Positions 37,004 to 49,110 of a DNA stretch of 64,000 nt are shown one piece after another. Under the pieces are notes generated by a model. That model was not told the DNA's origin, made no database searches, and worked only from the letters and a program-made list of their open reading frames with translations. Source of the DNA: Rhinopomastus cyanomelas (taxonomy: Eukaryota; Chordata; Aves; Bucerotiformes; Rhinopomastidae); contig VXBP01004087.1 in NCBI GenBank assembly GCA_013400115.1, forward strand, positions 1 through 64,000, read 5' to 3'. Each line of letters starts with the position of its first letter. The stretch's first letter is position 1. The position numbers were made by a program, and so were the translations under genes.

Positions 37004-37429
37004 TTATTCACATTGGTGTGTATTTTATTGGTGACTCCTCAGCACACAGTTGTCCCAAACACATTGCTATTGCCAACATTGTATCTGCAATCTTTACACT
37101 ACTAAACTTGTACTCTTTTATAAACATATTTTATCTCATATGTTTATTTTATAAACATATTTTATTTCATTACTACCTAGGACAACCTTTGTGGAAACAG
37201 ACATACTTGATAATGTGGTGAAGCCCATTAAATCACAGTGTCCATTCCAGTGCCTGACACAAATGAAAGCTCATGGAATAATACTTCTTTACGTAGAGAT
37301 GAGGGGAAAGACAGTGAATATAAGTAACCTAATGGAGTCAGTTTAATTCTATGGAGTAAATCCAAGCTTGGCAGTGATCACCAAAGTTATGACCCAAGAC
37401 CTCAAGGAAAGTGATTAAAGCTGTTCATG
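37004..37429. other. AT-rich spacer with a 24-bp direct repeat
   Basis: Units at 37116-37139 and 37147-37170 (TTTTATAAACATATTTTAT plus YTCAT) are separated by 7 bases. No gene seen. Confidence 0.55.
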
Positions 37430-39078
37430 CAGCGTGGTCATAATGGATAATGAGGAAAAGGCTGAGGTGCTCAATGCCTACTTTGCCTCAGTCTTTATCA
37501 ATGGAACTAGGTGTTCCCTGGACAACAGGCCTCAGCCTCACGAGATGGGAGACAGAGTGGGATAGCAGAATTAGGTCATCACGGTTAGAAAAGAAGTGGT
37601 CAGCAACATGCTACACCACTTAGACATAAGTCTATGGAGCTGGACGGGTCACACCCAAGGGTGCTGGAAGAGCTGGCAGATGTGCTTGTCAAGCCACTTT
37701 CCATTATTTACGCGAAATCCTGGCTACCTGGAGAGGTCCCAATGGACTGGAAGGTGGCAAATGTAACATCCACCTACAGGAAGGGCAGAAAGGAGAATCC
37801 AGGAAACTATAGACCTGTCAGTCTGACCTCAGTACCAGGGAAGGTCATGGAACGCATCATCTCAAGTGTCATCACACTTCATATATAGGACTAGCAGGGG
37901 ACCAGGCCCAGTCAAAATGGGTTTATTAGAGGTGAGTCCTGCCTGGCAAACCTGATCTCCTTCTAAAACAGGATGACCTGACTATTGGACGAGTGAAAGG
38001 CTGTGGATATTGTTTACCTGGACTTTCGAAAAGCCTTTGACACTGTTCCCCATGGAATTATCTTTGATAAGCTGGCTGCTCATGGCTTGGACAAGCACAC
38101 AATCTGCTGGATAAAACACTGGTTGAATGGACAGACCCTAAGAGTGATGGCTAATGGAGTTAAATCCAGGTGGTGGCCTGTCACAAGTGATGTGCCTCAG
38201 GGATTGATGTTGGGACCATCTCTGTTCAACATCTTTATAGATGATCTTGATAAAGGCACAGAGTGTACATTGGTAAGTTCACAGATGACACCAAGTTAGG
38301 TGAGAATGTTCATCTGCCAGGGGGTAGGGAGGCTCTTGGACTGGAGCAATGGGCCAGTTTTAATGGCAGGAGCTTCAATAAGGCCAAGTGCCACGTCCTG
38401 CACTTGGGTCACAACAACCCCATGAAACGGTTTGGGTAGGTGTGGCTGGAAAGCCATCTGGCAAAGATTAATATGAGCCAGCAGTGTGCCCAGGTGGCCA
38501 AGAAGGGAAATGGCATCCTGGCTTGTATTGGAAATAGTCTGGCCAGCAGGCGTAGGGAGGTTATCATGCCCCTGTATTCGGCACAGGAGAGGCCACATCT
38601 TGAGTATTGTGTCCAGTTTTGGGCACCTCAATACAAGAGAGATGTGGAGCTCCTGGAGCAGGTGCAGAGGAGGGCAACTAAGCTGGTGAAGGGCCTGAAG
38701 AATAAAGCTTATGAGGAAAGACTGAAAGAACTGGGGCTTAGAAGAAGAGGAGTCTGAGAGGAGACCTCATCACTCTCTACAACTACCTGAAAGGATGTTG
38801 TGGAGAGGTTGGTGCTGCTCTCTTCTCACAAGCAATCAGTGATAGAACAAGAGGGAATAGGTTCAAGTTACAACAGGGTAGGTTTAGACTAGATATTAGG
38901 AAAAAGTTTTTCACAGAAAGGGTGGTCAAGAACTGGAATAGGCATCCCAGGGAGGTGGTTGAGTCGCCATTCCTGGATGTGTTTAAATATAGTTTCGATG
39001 AAGTGTTGAGGGATCTGTTTTAGGGATGAACTTGTAAGGTAGGGTAGATGGTTGGACTCAATGATCCCAGGGGGCTTT
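37430..39078 (+). mobile_element. Long CR1 LINE copy covering most of the reverse transcriptase
   Basis: This is the longest CR1 in the window. In order it shows EEKAEVLNAYFASVF, PMDWKVANVTSTYRKGRKE with NPGNYRPVSLTS, VYLDFRKAFDTVPHG (37.99-38.06 kb), SDVPQGLMLGPSLFNIFIDD, then FTDD at 38278-38289. After that come LASRRREVIMPLYSAQERPH, EYCVQFWAPQYKRDVELLEQ and ERLKELGLRRRGV, and then an LRGDLITLYNYLK-like region. The frame breaks several times, including a shift just before FTDD, so no functional ORF2 remains. The 3' end stops at GGACTCAATGATCCCAGG without an ATTCTATG tail. It belongs to an older subfamily than most neighbours. Confidence 0.93.
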
Positions 39079-41198
39079 TTGTGAGCCTTTTGCAGGAGTT
39101 GTTACCAATATAGAGCAGAGATTTTGCTGCCAATGGGATTTTAATTTTAAGAACCAGCTAAGTTATCCCAAACATGCCAGAAAAAGCATTTTAAAGAGAT
39201 TACGTGAAAACTTCTAGAAACTATAAAATTAAAATGAAAAATGTGATCTACTTCACACTAATCTGAAATGAACAGCAATACTGAAGAACCTGTAAAACTT
39301 TTCTTTAAGCAAGATACATCAAGGCAAAGGGACTCATGTTAACACCAGTGGAAAAATGTTTCTGTGAAGTAAATTAAACATGAAGGTGTTTATTTTAACT
39401 AGGTATATGCAGTCTGGTTTATACCATTTTTTAATTCTTGAAATAGCTTTCCTAGATGATATTGAAGTTTAAAATGTTATTTGAAAATATGGTGTAGGGT
39501 TGGGGCATTTTGAGTTGGTTTTTTGTGCATTAGTTTTGTTGTTTCTTGTTCTTTTCTTTTTTAACTAAGAAATTTCCTACCAGAGTAACTTTCTTTAAGG
39601 CAGAAGATGAGGAACATTATGTCTGATGTGTGTTTTACTCAAACAGGTTAATATATGTGAATCCCAGGACATAGCAGATGCAGAAAAATGGCTCTAATTT
39701 GTAATTATAGGATCATATTGATTTGGTCTAATCTGGGTTGGAATTTGCCTCAGTAGGTCTCAATCTCAAAGCAGTGTTGGTTAATTAAGTTAGACCAGGT
39801 TACTCTGGCCCTCACAAGAGTAATAGTCACACCTCAAATTGGACCTGGAAATCCATGTGGCTGCTGTAGGTACTGATCAAACACGTCTAGTTATTCTAAT
39901 GATTGGTTGGCCATTGATATCATTTGTCAAATGAGAACACTAGTTTTATTCATCTTGCCATGAGTAAGAAAATGCTCATGCTACCTAAAAGGCTGAAAGA
40001 AACATTGATTTCTTTTTCTTTCTCAGTGGCTGTTAAAAACATGAACGTCAGACTTAGAAGCTGCAGTCTGTAAAAGACAATAGTTATGTGATTGTTATGA
40101 GAAGTCATCCTTTGTATTGATAAACTCCAATACATCCAATTTATGTAAAATAATAAATCTGTAGCAAATCTTAGTAACAAAACTGATAGTGCTAAAGAAA
40201 TCTCAGTTGTTAAACCAGAAAAAAAATACAGTTATGTTTATTTCCCTTGTCATTTGCATCAATTTAATGTCCCCACAGAGTAATGATGTGGGAACCAGGG
40301 TAACAAGTTAGTGCAGAATAATTAATGAGTGAGAAGTGTGTGACAGATAACCGTGCAGTGGACTTTCCTTATAACAACAGTTCAGTGCCGAAGACAGCAA
40401 ATGTTAATGGTGGATTTGTAGAAGGATAGTAATGTGAAAAATTGCTGCTGCTCTCTATGACTAAAGAAAAATAAATTTGTCAGGATCATTCAGCAGAAAG
40501 TAAATATCAACAGGTTTCCCAGATTAGCATGAAATGAGTTAACCTGTCCCCTGATGAACACTGCTAAGGTATTAACCTGGCTAACCTGATTCCAGCATCT
40601 AAGTTAGCTTCTCTTCAGGATAACACACTGTGTCACACTGGCTTGCCAGCTCCCTCAGAGCTAACTCTGTGATGCGTGCATAACATCTTTTGCAGTCTTT
40701 GAATATGATCTTCATAAATCTGACAGAAATGTGACAAGCAGAGGAGAAAAAGATGTTCTACAGTATTATAAGACTGACATGGAAGATAATGAAGGGATTT
40801 TGCCAGGTGTTTACTTTTGAGATGCCTAAGCCAATGTTTTTGTCTTCCTATTATATCCAAATACGTGGGGTCCACAGTCAGACAGGACCATTCTGAGCCA
40901 TCATAACCTGTCTGCATATCTTTATGTGACTTTTGGCATTGTGACAGAGAAATTACTTCAGAATAGTTAGTTGGTTCACAGTAGACCAGGTTGGAAGGGA
41001 CCCCAAGGATGTTATTTATTTTCTTTAAATTTAAAAAGTTAATTATTTTCTTTAAAAAGTAAACATATCTGATTGGCTAACTTGCTTTCGTCGTACTTAG
41101 ATGGGAAAGCTCCAATCTTTGTGTCTGAGGAAGATTTGCCTTTGTGAAAACAGAACTCTATATTAAAAAACGTTCAGCTTTCCTGAGATACTTGAAAA
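39079..41198. other. 2.1 kb unique sequence
   Basis: No gene recognised. A 27-base fragment at about 40985-41011 (CAGGTTGGAAGGGACCCC) may be a last remnant of an antisense CR1 tail. Confidence 0.5.
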
Positions 41199-41681
41199 TC
41201 ACAGAATCACAGAACATTAGGAATTGGAAGGGATCTCAAAAGATCATCCAGTCTAATCTCCCTGACACAGCAGGAACACCTAGACCAACTTGCACAGGAA
41301 CATACCAAGGTGGATTTTAAATGCCTCCAGAGAAGGAGACTCCACAACACCCCTGGGCAGCCTGTTCCAGTGCTCTGTCACCCTCAATGTGAAGAAGTTC
41401 CTTCTCAGGTTGATGTGGAACCTCCCATGTTCCAGTTTACATCCATTGCCCCTTGTTCTGTCATTAGATGACACTGAGAGATGACACTGAGAAAAGCCTG
41501 GCTCCATCCTCCTGACACCCACCCTTTCCATATTTATCAACATTAATGAGGTCACCCCTCAGTCTCCTTTTTTCTAAGCTAAAGAGACCCAGCTCCCTCA
41601 GCCTTTCCTCATAAAGGGGATGTTCCACTTCCTTCATTATCTTTGTGGCTCTTCACTGGACTCTCCAGCAGTTCGATGTCT
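41199..41681 (-). mobile_element. CR1 LINE 3' end, antisense, complete tail
   Basis: Begins with TCACAGAATCACAGAACATT and on the minus strand encodes SVSSNDRTRGNGCKLEHGRF, HINLRRNFFTLRVTEHWNRL and PRGVVESPSLEAFK. A small tandem duplication of GATGACACTGAGA lies at about 41467-41492. Confidence 0.94.
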
Positions 41682-42657
41682 GGCCTTCTACCTTATTTCC
41701 AGTCCCACAAAGATGCAGCATCTCTGCTTGGCACAGCGTAGCACAGATTTGAAAAAATTTACTTTCTTGGATTAGTTGGGTTTTATTTCTTTTAGCAAAA
41801 ACGTAACACTCATTTTCTAGCCATGTATGTTAATTCAGATTTCTTGACCATTTTCATCAGCTGAGGACACTAAATCTTGGTGGTTTACACAAATAGCAAC
41901 TGAGTTGCACAATGTCTGCTGGACTTCTAGCAGTTGTAATTGAGTATATGGTAAAACTGGAGGACAGAGGAGAGAGGACAGAGGAGAGGGGTCTGTGGCC
42001 TGTTGAACTCTGCTGCAGTGTTGCCACAAATGTTTAAAGAGTAATAAAAGAGATTGACTTCAGCAGGGAATGAGGGAATTGAGCAAATTCCTGCGTGACC
42101 TTTATGTATATCACTTGCTGTTGTGAGTTTCATTGAAGTTGAAAAACACTTTGAGATCTTCAGATAAAAGGTGCTACAAAATGAAAAGTGATGGTGTTAT
42201 TAGTAGATGTATTCCAAGTCCCTCTAGGACTGCTGCAAAATCCACATCCAGGAGTTTGCATTAGAATCTCTGATCATAGGTAAATCCTCTACCTTTAAGT
42301 TAGTGGATTAAAGAATCAAAGAGAAACAGAACATTCCTGCATATTTGAGTCTTGTTTGTTCCCTCATACATTATGCATCATATAGCATGTATATGTGCTT
42401 GATGCTCCAAGTTATTCATAATTAATGAATAATATAATAAAAGTGTTGGGGTAGTAAAGTGCTTTTTGTACTTGAGTAAGTTAAGACAGCGTGTAATACT
42501 CTCATTTTAGGTGTTTGGAAACTGAGAAAATCATAAACAAAAAGGTTTATATTGATTGAAGAAGACCAGAGACTGGATTTATATATGTGAATTAGACTTC
42601 ACACAGTACTCGCTCTTACTGAAGTATCAAGTCTTAGGATATACCTGCTCAGATGAT
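41682..42657. other. Unique sequence with a possible ancient SINE/LINE tail
   Basis: No gene recognised. See the separate entry for 42105-42215. Confidence 0.5.
42105..42215 (+). mobile_element. Possible ancient amniote SINE/LINE 3' tail
   Basis: The order GTTGTGAG, then AACACTTTGAGATCTTCAG, ATAAAAGGTGCTACAAAA and GTGTTATTAGTA resembles the widespread amniote tail with a CACTTTGAGAT...GAAAGGYGCTATA pattern followed by TATTATTA. The assignment rests on remembered consensus and family is uncertain. Confidence 0.35.
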
Positions 42658-43048
42658 GTCACAGAATCACAGAGCATCAGGGATTGGAAGGCACCTTTAA
42701 AGATCATCCAGTCCATTACCCCCACCATAGCAGGATCACCTAGATCAAATCATACAGGAACATGTCAAGGCAGGTTTTAAACATTTCCAGAGAAGGAGAC
42801 TCCACAAACCACCCTGGGCAGCCCGGTCCAGTGCTCCATCATCCTCACTGTCAAAAAGTCCCTTCCCATATTGGTGTGGAACCTCCTATGCTTCAGCTTA
42901 CACCCCTTTCCCCCGGTCCTATCATTAGATGACACCGAGAATAGCCTGGTTCCACCCTTCAGGCACCCATCCTTTCCGTATTTATAAATATTAATGAGGT
43001 CACTCCTCAGTCTCCTGTTTTCCAAGCTAAAGACCCAGCTGCCTCCTA
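42658..43048 (-). mobile_element. CR1 LINE 3' end, antisense, complete tail
   Basis: Starts at GTCACAGAATCACAGAGCAT. On the minus strand it reads LRSDLINIYKYGKDGCLKGG, TRLFSVSSNDRTGGKGCKLK and HRRFHTN, with a frame lesion near the VVESPS region. Confidence 0.93.
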
Positions 43049-43320
43049 TATGTTTAGACTAGGACTGGTATTTCCATGACTTTATGATTATAGTGCTCCT
43101 TAGACCCATGCTTTAGCTCCTTTCTCTATAACATGAATGGAAGAAGTTAGCATTTTAATACTCTTTTTACTCTCTGTAGTATCCTTGGCAGAGTACATTT
43201 ATATTTGCTGTCTTTTAAATATTACATGCAGCTGAAACTTGTATGGAAATAGGAAGCTAAAACATTTTTAGAGATATTCTTGGTTTCTAATATAACATGA
43301 GATTACAAGTATGAAAAATG

Positions 43321-43675
43321 AATCATAGAATCATCAGGGATTGGAAGGGACCTCAAAAGATCATCTAGTCCAATCCCCCCGACACAGCAGGATCACCTAG
43401 ACCCAAGTCATAGAGTCAGTCAGGGTCAGAAGGGACCACAGGATCATCCACTTCCAACTCCCCTGCCATGAGCAGGGACACCCCACCCTAGATCAGGCTG
43501 GCCAGAGCCTCATCCAGCCTGGCCTTAAACACCTCCAAGGACATTGCCTCCAACAGCTTCCTGGCAACCCATTCCAGGCTTTCACCACTCTCATGGTGAA
43601 GAACGTCCTCTTCATATCCAGTCTTAATCTACCCATTTCCACCTTTGATCCATTCCCCCCAGTCCTATCAAATGG
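43321..43675 (-). mobile_element. Composite CR1: CR1-J-like 3' end fused to a CR1-Y-like body, antisense
   Basis: Reading the minus strand, a CR1-Y-type region (about 43675 down to 43412) passes at TGACTGACTCTATGACTT directly into GGTCTAGGTGATCCTGCTGT and the remaining 3' end of the ATTCTATG-tailed subfamily. The junction is the same as at 8021-8045 on the plus strand, apart from one G. Confidence 0.82.
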
Positions 43676-44837
43676 CTTTCAAATAACCTCTATGAGGAGG
43701 ATTTTCTTATAGTTCTTGTTTATTTCGTATGCTTGCTTTCTTTGTATTGGTTCTTCTTCCTTTTTCTTTTCTTTTTCTTAGATTATTCTCTAAATTGGCA
43801 CATTAACAACTCTTCCAATCAAGTTTAAATTGCACTTGCCATCTCAATTTAATATTTTTGTTTTAGTAATTCAAATGTCCTTTTTCAGAAACAAATAGCC
43901 ATAACAAAAGGAAAGTATTGCATAGCTGGATGGTATTTAAAGGCAGGCAGATAAACAAAGTCCGTTGTGATTAAGCCAGGGGCATAATTTTGACTGTTCT
44001 GCTCTGCCTTCTATAATTAGTCTTGGAAGCAAATGCTGTTATATTCAGCCATGAAATGAAGTGGAAGGGCTGAGTTTATTTGACATTAATAAAGTCTTCA
44101 TGAACATTCCTAAAAAGCTACTGAACCCCTAAGTACAGATTATAGGTCAGAACACATCGCCAGTTCTTCCTCAGAGGGCAAGAAACTGAGCACACTATCT
44201 CTGTCAACTACAAAGAGAGTGAAAAGAGGGACTGTTGAATGTTAATGGAAGATTTCAATAAATTACACCATCGGAAAATCATGTGTGATATTTTTATTAC
44301 AACAGTAAATGCATTTTTAACAGTCTTATAACTGAGATGTTTTAAGAAGAAAATCCAAGAGCTCTCATTAGTGAAATTCATGGTAGTAATATGTGCATGT
44401 TTAAGTAGTATTGCTCATTTATAAAGACATTTTAATGTAATTTGCTGAAAAAATCTAAACTATATTGCAGAACTACGCTGGAAATTGTGACTCTTTCCGT
44501 CAAGCCACCTTGTAAGGGAAATGTCAGCTGGTGAGAAAAAGTTTCCACTGCAAAAACTGATAACGGTGTTGTGTGAGCTTCTCAGTATATAAATTATTGC
44601 AAGCCTTCGTTACTGTATATCTACATTAGAGAAGAACATTTAGCAACATGCTTATGTCTTTGAGCTGTAAAATGGTCTTACTAGAGCATCTTAAAGCTTT
44701 TCTGCCTTGGTACTTTGGTTATTTTGCTTTTGATAGCCAATTTCTCTCTGTCAACAAATCTTATTTCCAGGCAATTGATTAAAGTTATCAAAAAAATCAC
44801 AAGGAAACTGCCATGTACTTCTTTAATGAATTATACA
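43676..44837. other. 1.2 kb unique sequence
   Basis: AT-rich, no gene seen. The part around 43940-44100 has several TAATTA/TAATAA words but nothing conclusive. Confidence 0.5.
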
Positions 44838-44938
44838 GCTTGATCTAGGTGATCCTGCTGTGGTGGCAGGATCGGACTAGATGAATTTTTGAGGCCCCTT
44901 CCAATCCTTAATATTCTGTGATTCTATGATTCTGTGAT
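44838..44938 (+). mobile_element. Short CR1 3' end (about 100 nt)
   Basis: Starts at CAGCTTGATCTAGGTGATCC and ends in ATTCTGTGATTCTATGATTC; no ORF2 sequence is present. Confidence 0.9.
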
Positions 44939-47900
44939 CCAAAAAGTAGGCTTTCAACAAAATGTTGATCTTCTCATCCCCTCCTATGTCCAATTATACC
45001 CAGTAAGCATGGAACAGGGTATTGATACACAATGATATTGATGTAACAAAATAATCTTGTAACATACTGATAAGGTTTGCAAATTTGATACCAGTCAGAC
45101 CTCATGGATAAAACCAAAGACCTGACTTTCCATTCTCTTGCACCTTTACCTAAACTAATTTTGCGATCTCCAATTCAAGTGATAATTAATCTGACTTGTC
45201 AATGCTGAAAGTGCTTACACTGGACAAACTGTTCAGCCAAAGATGCTCCGAAGAAAACAATAGAAAAAAACCAATTGAACTTCTTTTTGACAAAAAAACA
45301 AGAAAAAATAATTTCAAGACAAAAAATTACAGAATAACAAATGGAACTAGATTGTCTGAAAGAATGTGGAAGACTGACAGACTCTCAAAGAGGAAAGTTC
45401 TGTAAATTACAAACAAGAATAGATGTAGGGTAAGTGATATTGAATTAGGGAGGAATGAGGGAAAACAGATTGAAGTGAATGAAGGACATATATTGACGTG
45501 AAAGATCGCATGATGGGATTGAAGAGCCCTTACAGGAGTTTACGGTTTTAAGTATGTGTGCCATTGTCATGCCACAGAGCAGTTCTGAGTAAATATTTCT
45601 TCATGATTTTCTTCAATTTATTGTAAGTATGTGTATGTAAACAGTCTCTCATTCACTGCAGATACAGGGGTCAGTAAATATTAGTGTCTTACCACTCTCT
45701 TAATTGCTGAAACATGACTAGAAACAGGTATTGAATGGGAATTCACTCATATTTCCTTTTGTGTTAGGTTATATCTGCATAGCTAATGTATTTAGTCTTA
45801 GGTTTTCTCCTTGGTTTGTAAATTGCAGAAAGATGATTTCCTTCTGTATTGCTCAAAATGATTCTTCCTTTTAAATGAGACAGTTACATCCATGCAGAAT
45901 GGTTTTTGACTTTCTATATTTCTTAGGATGAAGAATTTACTCACGTATGCATCTATACAACATGATGGTCTTGATATTCAGGATGAAATGAAAACTTAAA
46001 TTTCTGTATATGACAGCCTATCATCTCCATATTTCTTGGATTTCATGCAGCTGTGATGATAAATACTTTTCTCAACTGCCAAAGAAATCATCAGCTAACA
46101 CTACTGAACTAAGAAAAGCACTACTTTACCTGCTTCTGAGTCATCTACTACAGAATAACGGTCTCATAATATGCGTTATTAAGTGCAACACTATTTTAAA
46201 GGGTAATATTTACCCATTTCTAACTACCAGTCTGTGTAGTTTGTGCTGGAGCAGTGAAGTTGGTGTGGATGAATGACTGCGTGTCCCAGAGTAAAGCGAT
46301 CTCATTTTGAAAGATTCAGACTGCTACCATTTGCCAATTGTTTCTGTTCTGCTTGAATGAAGATACATTTTGAAATGTGAAATCAATTCTAGAGTGGAAA
46401 GATATTTCAGAAATGAAAAAGAAACACTATTCCTACCCTCACCATAACCCCACACCTACCCAACAACTTTAGGGAGAACATAGTAACTGGAGACTGGAAT
46501 ACACAGTATAAATTAATCCATAGTACAGAGGAATGCATTTCTTACTCTTTAAACAACCACAACTGTAATTTACCACAGTGTTATCAACATTTAGCTTTTC
46601 TTACCCTAAAGTCACTGGATGTGAAGCTCATTTATAAAGGCTTTTATGAAAAATTGGGTGAAGTCCAGACTCTCAGAAGGCCATAAATCAGTGCAGCAGC
46701 TCTGAGGACTCCAGTGGAGGTCACTGCTTGATGTCACATCAACCACACAGACTTTCTACAGGATACCAGGTCTTTAACATCAAAATTGTGGACTAGCACT
46801 CCTCACATGTTGTAGTCTATGAACCATCTGTTTTGGTTGCAGTTTGAAGTTCTCAATACTTAGTGAATTTCTGTATCACATGAAAGTGTCACCACTATGT
46901 ATAATTTGAAGATGCAGTAAGAAAAGCAAAGCAAGCAAAGTGCTGCAATCTGAGTTTTGATGTTTGTCTTCATAAACGTGATTCTGCATAAAGCATAAGC
47001 TGTAGAAATATGGCATGGCTTATATAATCTGACATAATTTGTCAGACATTGCATTTTGTAGGGAAACAGTAAGTTATAGATTTTTTCCCAAAGGAACAAT
47101 GTTTTTTCCTTTTTGTATATGTCTGTGTCTATTATTCCATTAATTTCTGTCAATCACTTTAGAGTAATTGACAAAATTTAGCCCACTTTATCTGTGTCTC
47201 TGCATTTCTATATGAAATGAAAACGTCAATGTCCCAGATGGCTGATTTTTAAAATTGTTTTGGTTTTAAGTTGGTTTGATTATTTGAAAGGACCTTTCAG
47301 ACTGACAGGGCTTTTATGTGTGATGTTTGGAGGTTTTCTTAATTGTGTCCTGTGTCAGCTGCTGTTATATTTCATTATGGTAGCACTATATCTGCTGGTA
47401 GATATGAAGTTTCAGCAACATAATTCCCATTTACGACAGAAAATAAAACTTAATCTGGAGGTCTTGGGTATTTGTCTTAGTCACTGGGAATTAATCCAGA
47501 CTGACGTCAGTATGCCAGAGCAGTACTGTGTTATGGTACACGCAATGATCAAATTCACCTAGTGCAGGTTGTGTATTGACCTTGAGGCCACAAAATTGGC
47601 ATAGCTGGGTGAAAATGTGTCAGTAGAATTATTTAAACTTAGATGGATGGTTGGATCATTCACAATAGAGTATAGAACAAGAGGACCACTTATTCAGTGA
47701 TTAAGTGAAATAGCTATTGAATGTGACCAAAGAACATACACCTATGTATATGTTTTCACATATATATGTTCTTACATACAGTGGCACCTGAGTCTAGCAT
47801 CTATAATTTAATCAGCAAGTATGTGTAAAGGTGAATTTATTAGTACATATAAAGTGCATATACATATACATAACAAATTATATATTAAAATTCAGAATCC

Positions 47901-48220
47901 AGTAATTGCAACAAGTGGTAAATTCTTCAATTTCCAGTCCATCTAAGTCAATAGTATAACTAATAGGTGTTGGTGGATTCCTGTCTTTGAATAAAGACCT
48001 CACACCAACATGAGGGTGCCTTTCTGCAGGAGCTCAACAGAGGCTTGATCAAAGTTTTGAGACGCCCCAGGTATTTGATCACTTTCCTTCTGTTTCCAAA
48101 GGTAAATCTATTTTTATGCCATTATATTTTCTAAAAGATCTATTTGTATTTTTGTGTTTAAAACAGAAAGCCACTGGCAAGAAATCATTGTCAATATCTT
48201 GAATCAGAGACAATACCGAA
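44939..48220. other. 3.3 kb unique sequence
   Basis: No gene called. The open frame around 47260-47562 contains hydrophobic stretches but no recognisable family and starts in AT-rich DNA. TATATG/ACATAT repeats occur at 47740-47890. Confidence 0.5.
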
Positions 48221-48281
48221 ATTGTAGAATGGTTTGGGTTGGAAATGACATTTAGAGGTCATCTAGTCCAACGCTCAGAAT
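48221..48281 (-). mobile_element. Short antisense CR1 3' remnant
   Basis: TTGTAGAATGGTTTGGGTTG and GGTCATCTAGTCCAACG match an older CR1 3' end in reverse complement. Confidence 0.8.
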
Positions 48282-48292
48282 AAAATATTTCT

Positions 48293-48745
48293 CATAGAAT
48301 CATGGAATCATTCAGGTTGGAAAAGACCCTTGGGATCCTTGGGTCCAACCATCAACCCTACTCTACAGGTTCATCCCTAAACCATATCCCCCAACACTAT
48401 GTCTAAGCAACTTTTAAACACATCCAGGGATGGGGACTCAACCACCAACCTGGACAGCCCATTCCAGCACCTGACCACTCTCTCTGGGAAGAAATTTTCC
48501 TGATGTCTAATCTAAACCTCCCTTGTTGAAGCTTGAAGCCCTTCCCTCTGGTTCTGTTGCTAACTACCTGTGAGAAGAGACCAGCACCAATATTTCTACA
48601 ATGTCCTTTCAGATAGTTGTACAGAGCAATAAGGTCTCCCCTAAACCTCATCTTCCTCAGACTAAACAGCCCCAACTCTCTCAATCTCTTCTCATAAGAT
48701 TTATTCTCAAGGGCCTTCACCAGCTTCATTTCCCTTCTCTCCAGT
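48293..48745 (-). mobile_element. CR1 LINE 3' end of the LYNYLK subfamily, antisense
   Basis: Starts with TCATAGAATCATGGAATCAT. On the minus strand it encodes LVKALENKSYEKRLRELGLF, SLRKMRFRGDLIALYNYLKG and HCRNIGAGLFSQVV. It is the same subfamily as the copies at 10453 and 37430, here with its tail retained. Confidence 0.92.
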
Positions 48746-48839
48746 CAGAATCTTCCTCATTTAACTATCACCACTTGTACTGTCACAGCAGCCCCTGCCC
48801 AGAAGTCCATCCTTATGTTTCTGATCAGTCCCTTTAAGA

Positions 48840-49110
48840 CTGAAAGGCTGCACTAAGATCTCCCCAGAACTTCTTTTCTCCAGCTGAATCCCCCAAATTC
48901 TCCTAGCCTGTCCTCACAGCAGCAGGTTCTACCCTCAAAGCAGCATTTCTGGGGCCTTTTCTGGCCCAGCTCCAGATCTCTGCTGTGCTAGGAGCCCAGA
49001 GCTAGACCCAGCCCTGCAGGGGGGTCTTACAAGTGCAGAGTAGATGAGCGTGATCCCCTCCCTCAAAGAGCTGGGCGTGCTGCTTTTGATAGAGCTCAGG
49101 ATGGTGGCTA
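48840..49110 (-). mobile_element. Older CR1 internal fragment, antisense
   Basis: AGCCTGTCCTCACAGCAGCA, CCCAGCCCTGCAGGGGGGTC, AAGTGCAGAGTAGATGAGCG and TGCTTTTGATAGAGCTCAGG follow the order of the ORF2 region in an older CR1, read in reverse complement. Between 48746 and 48839 I see no clear repeat. Confidence 0.75.

Noticed and set aside
47260..47562. 100-codon ORF with hydrophobic segments
   Set aside because: No family resemblance, no splice context and surrounded by AT-rich sequence where Leu/Phe/Ile runs arise by chance.
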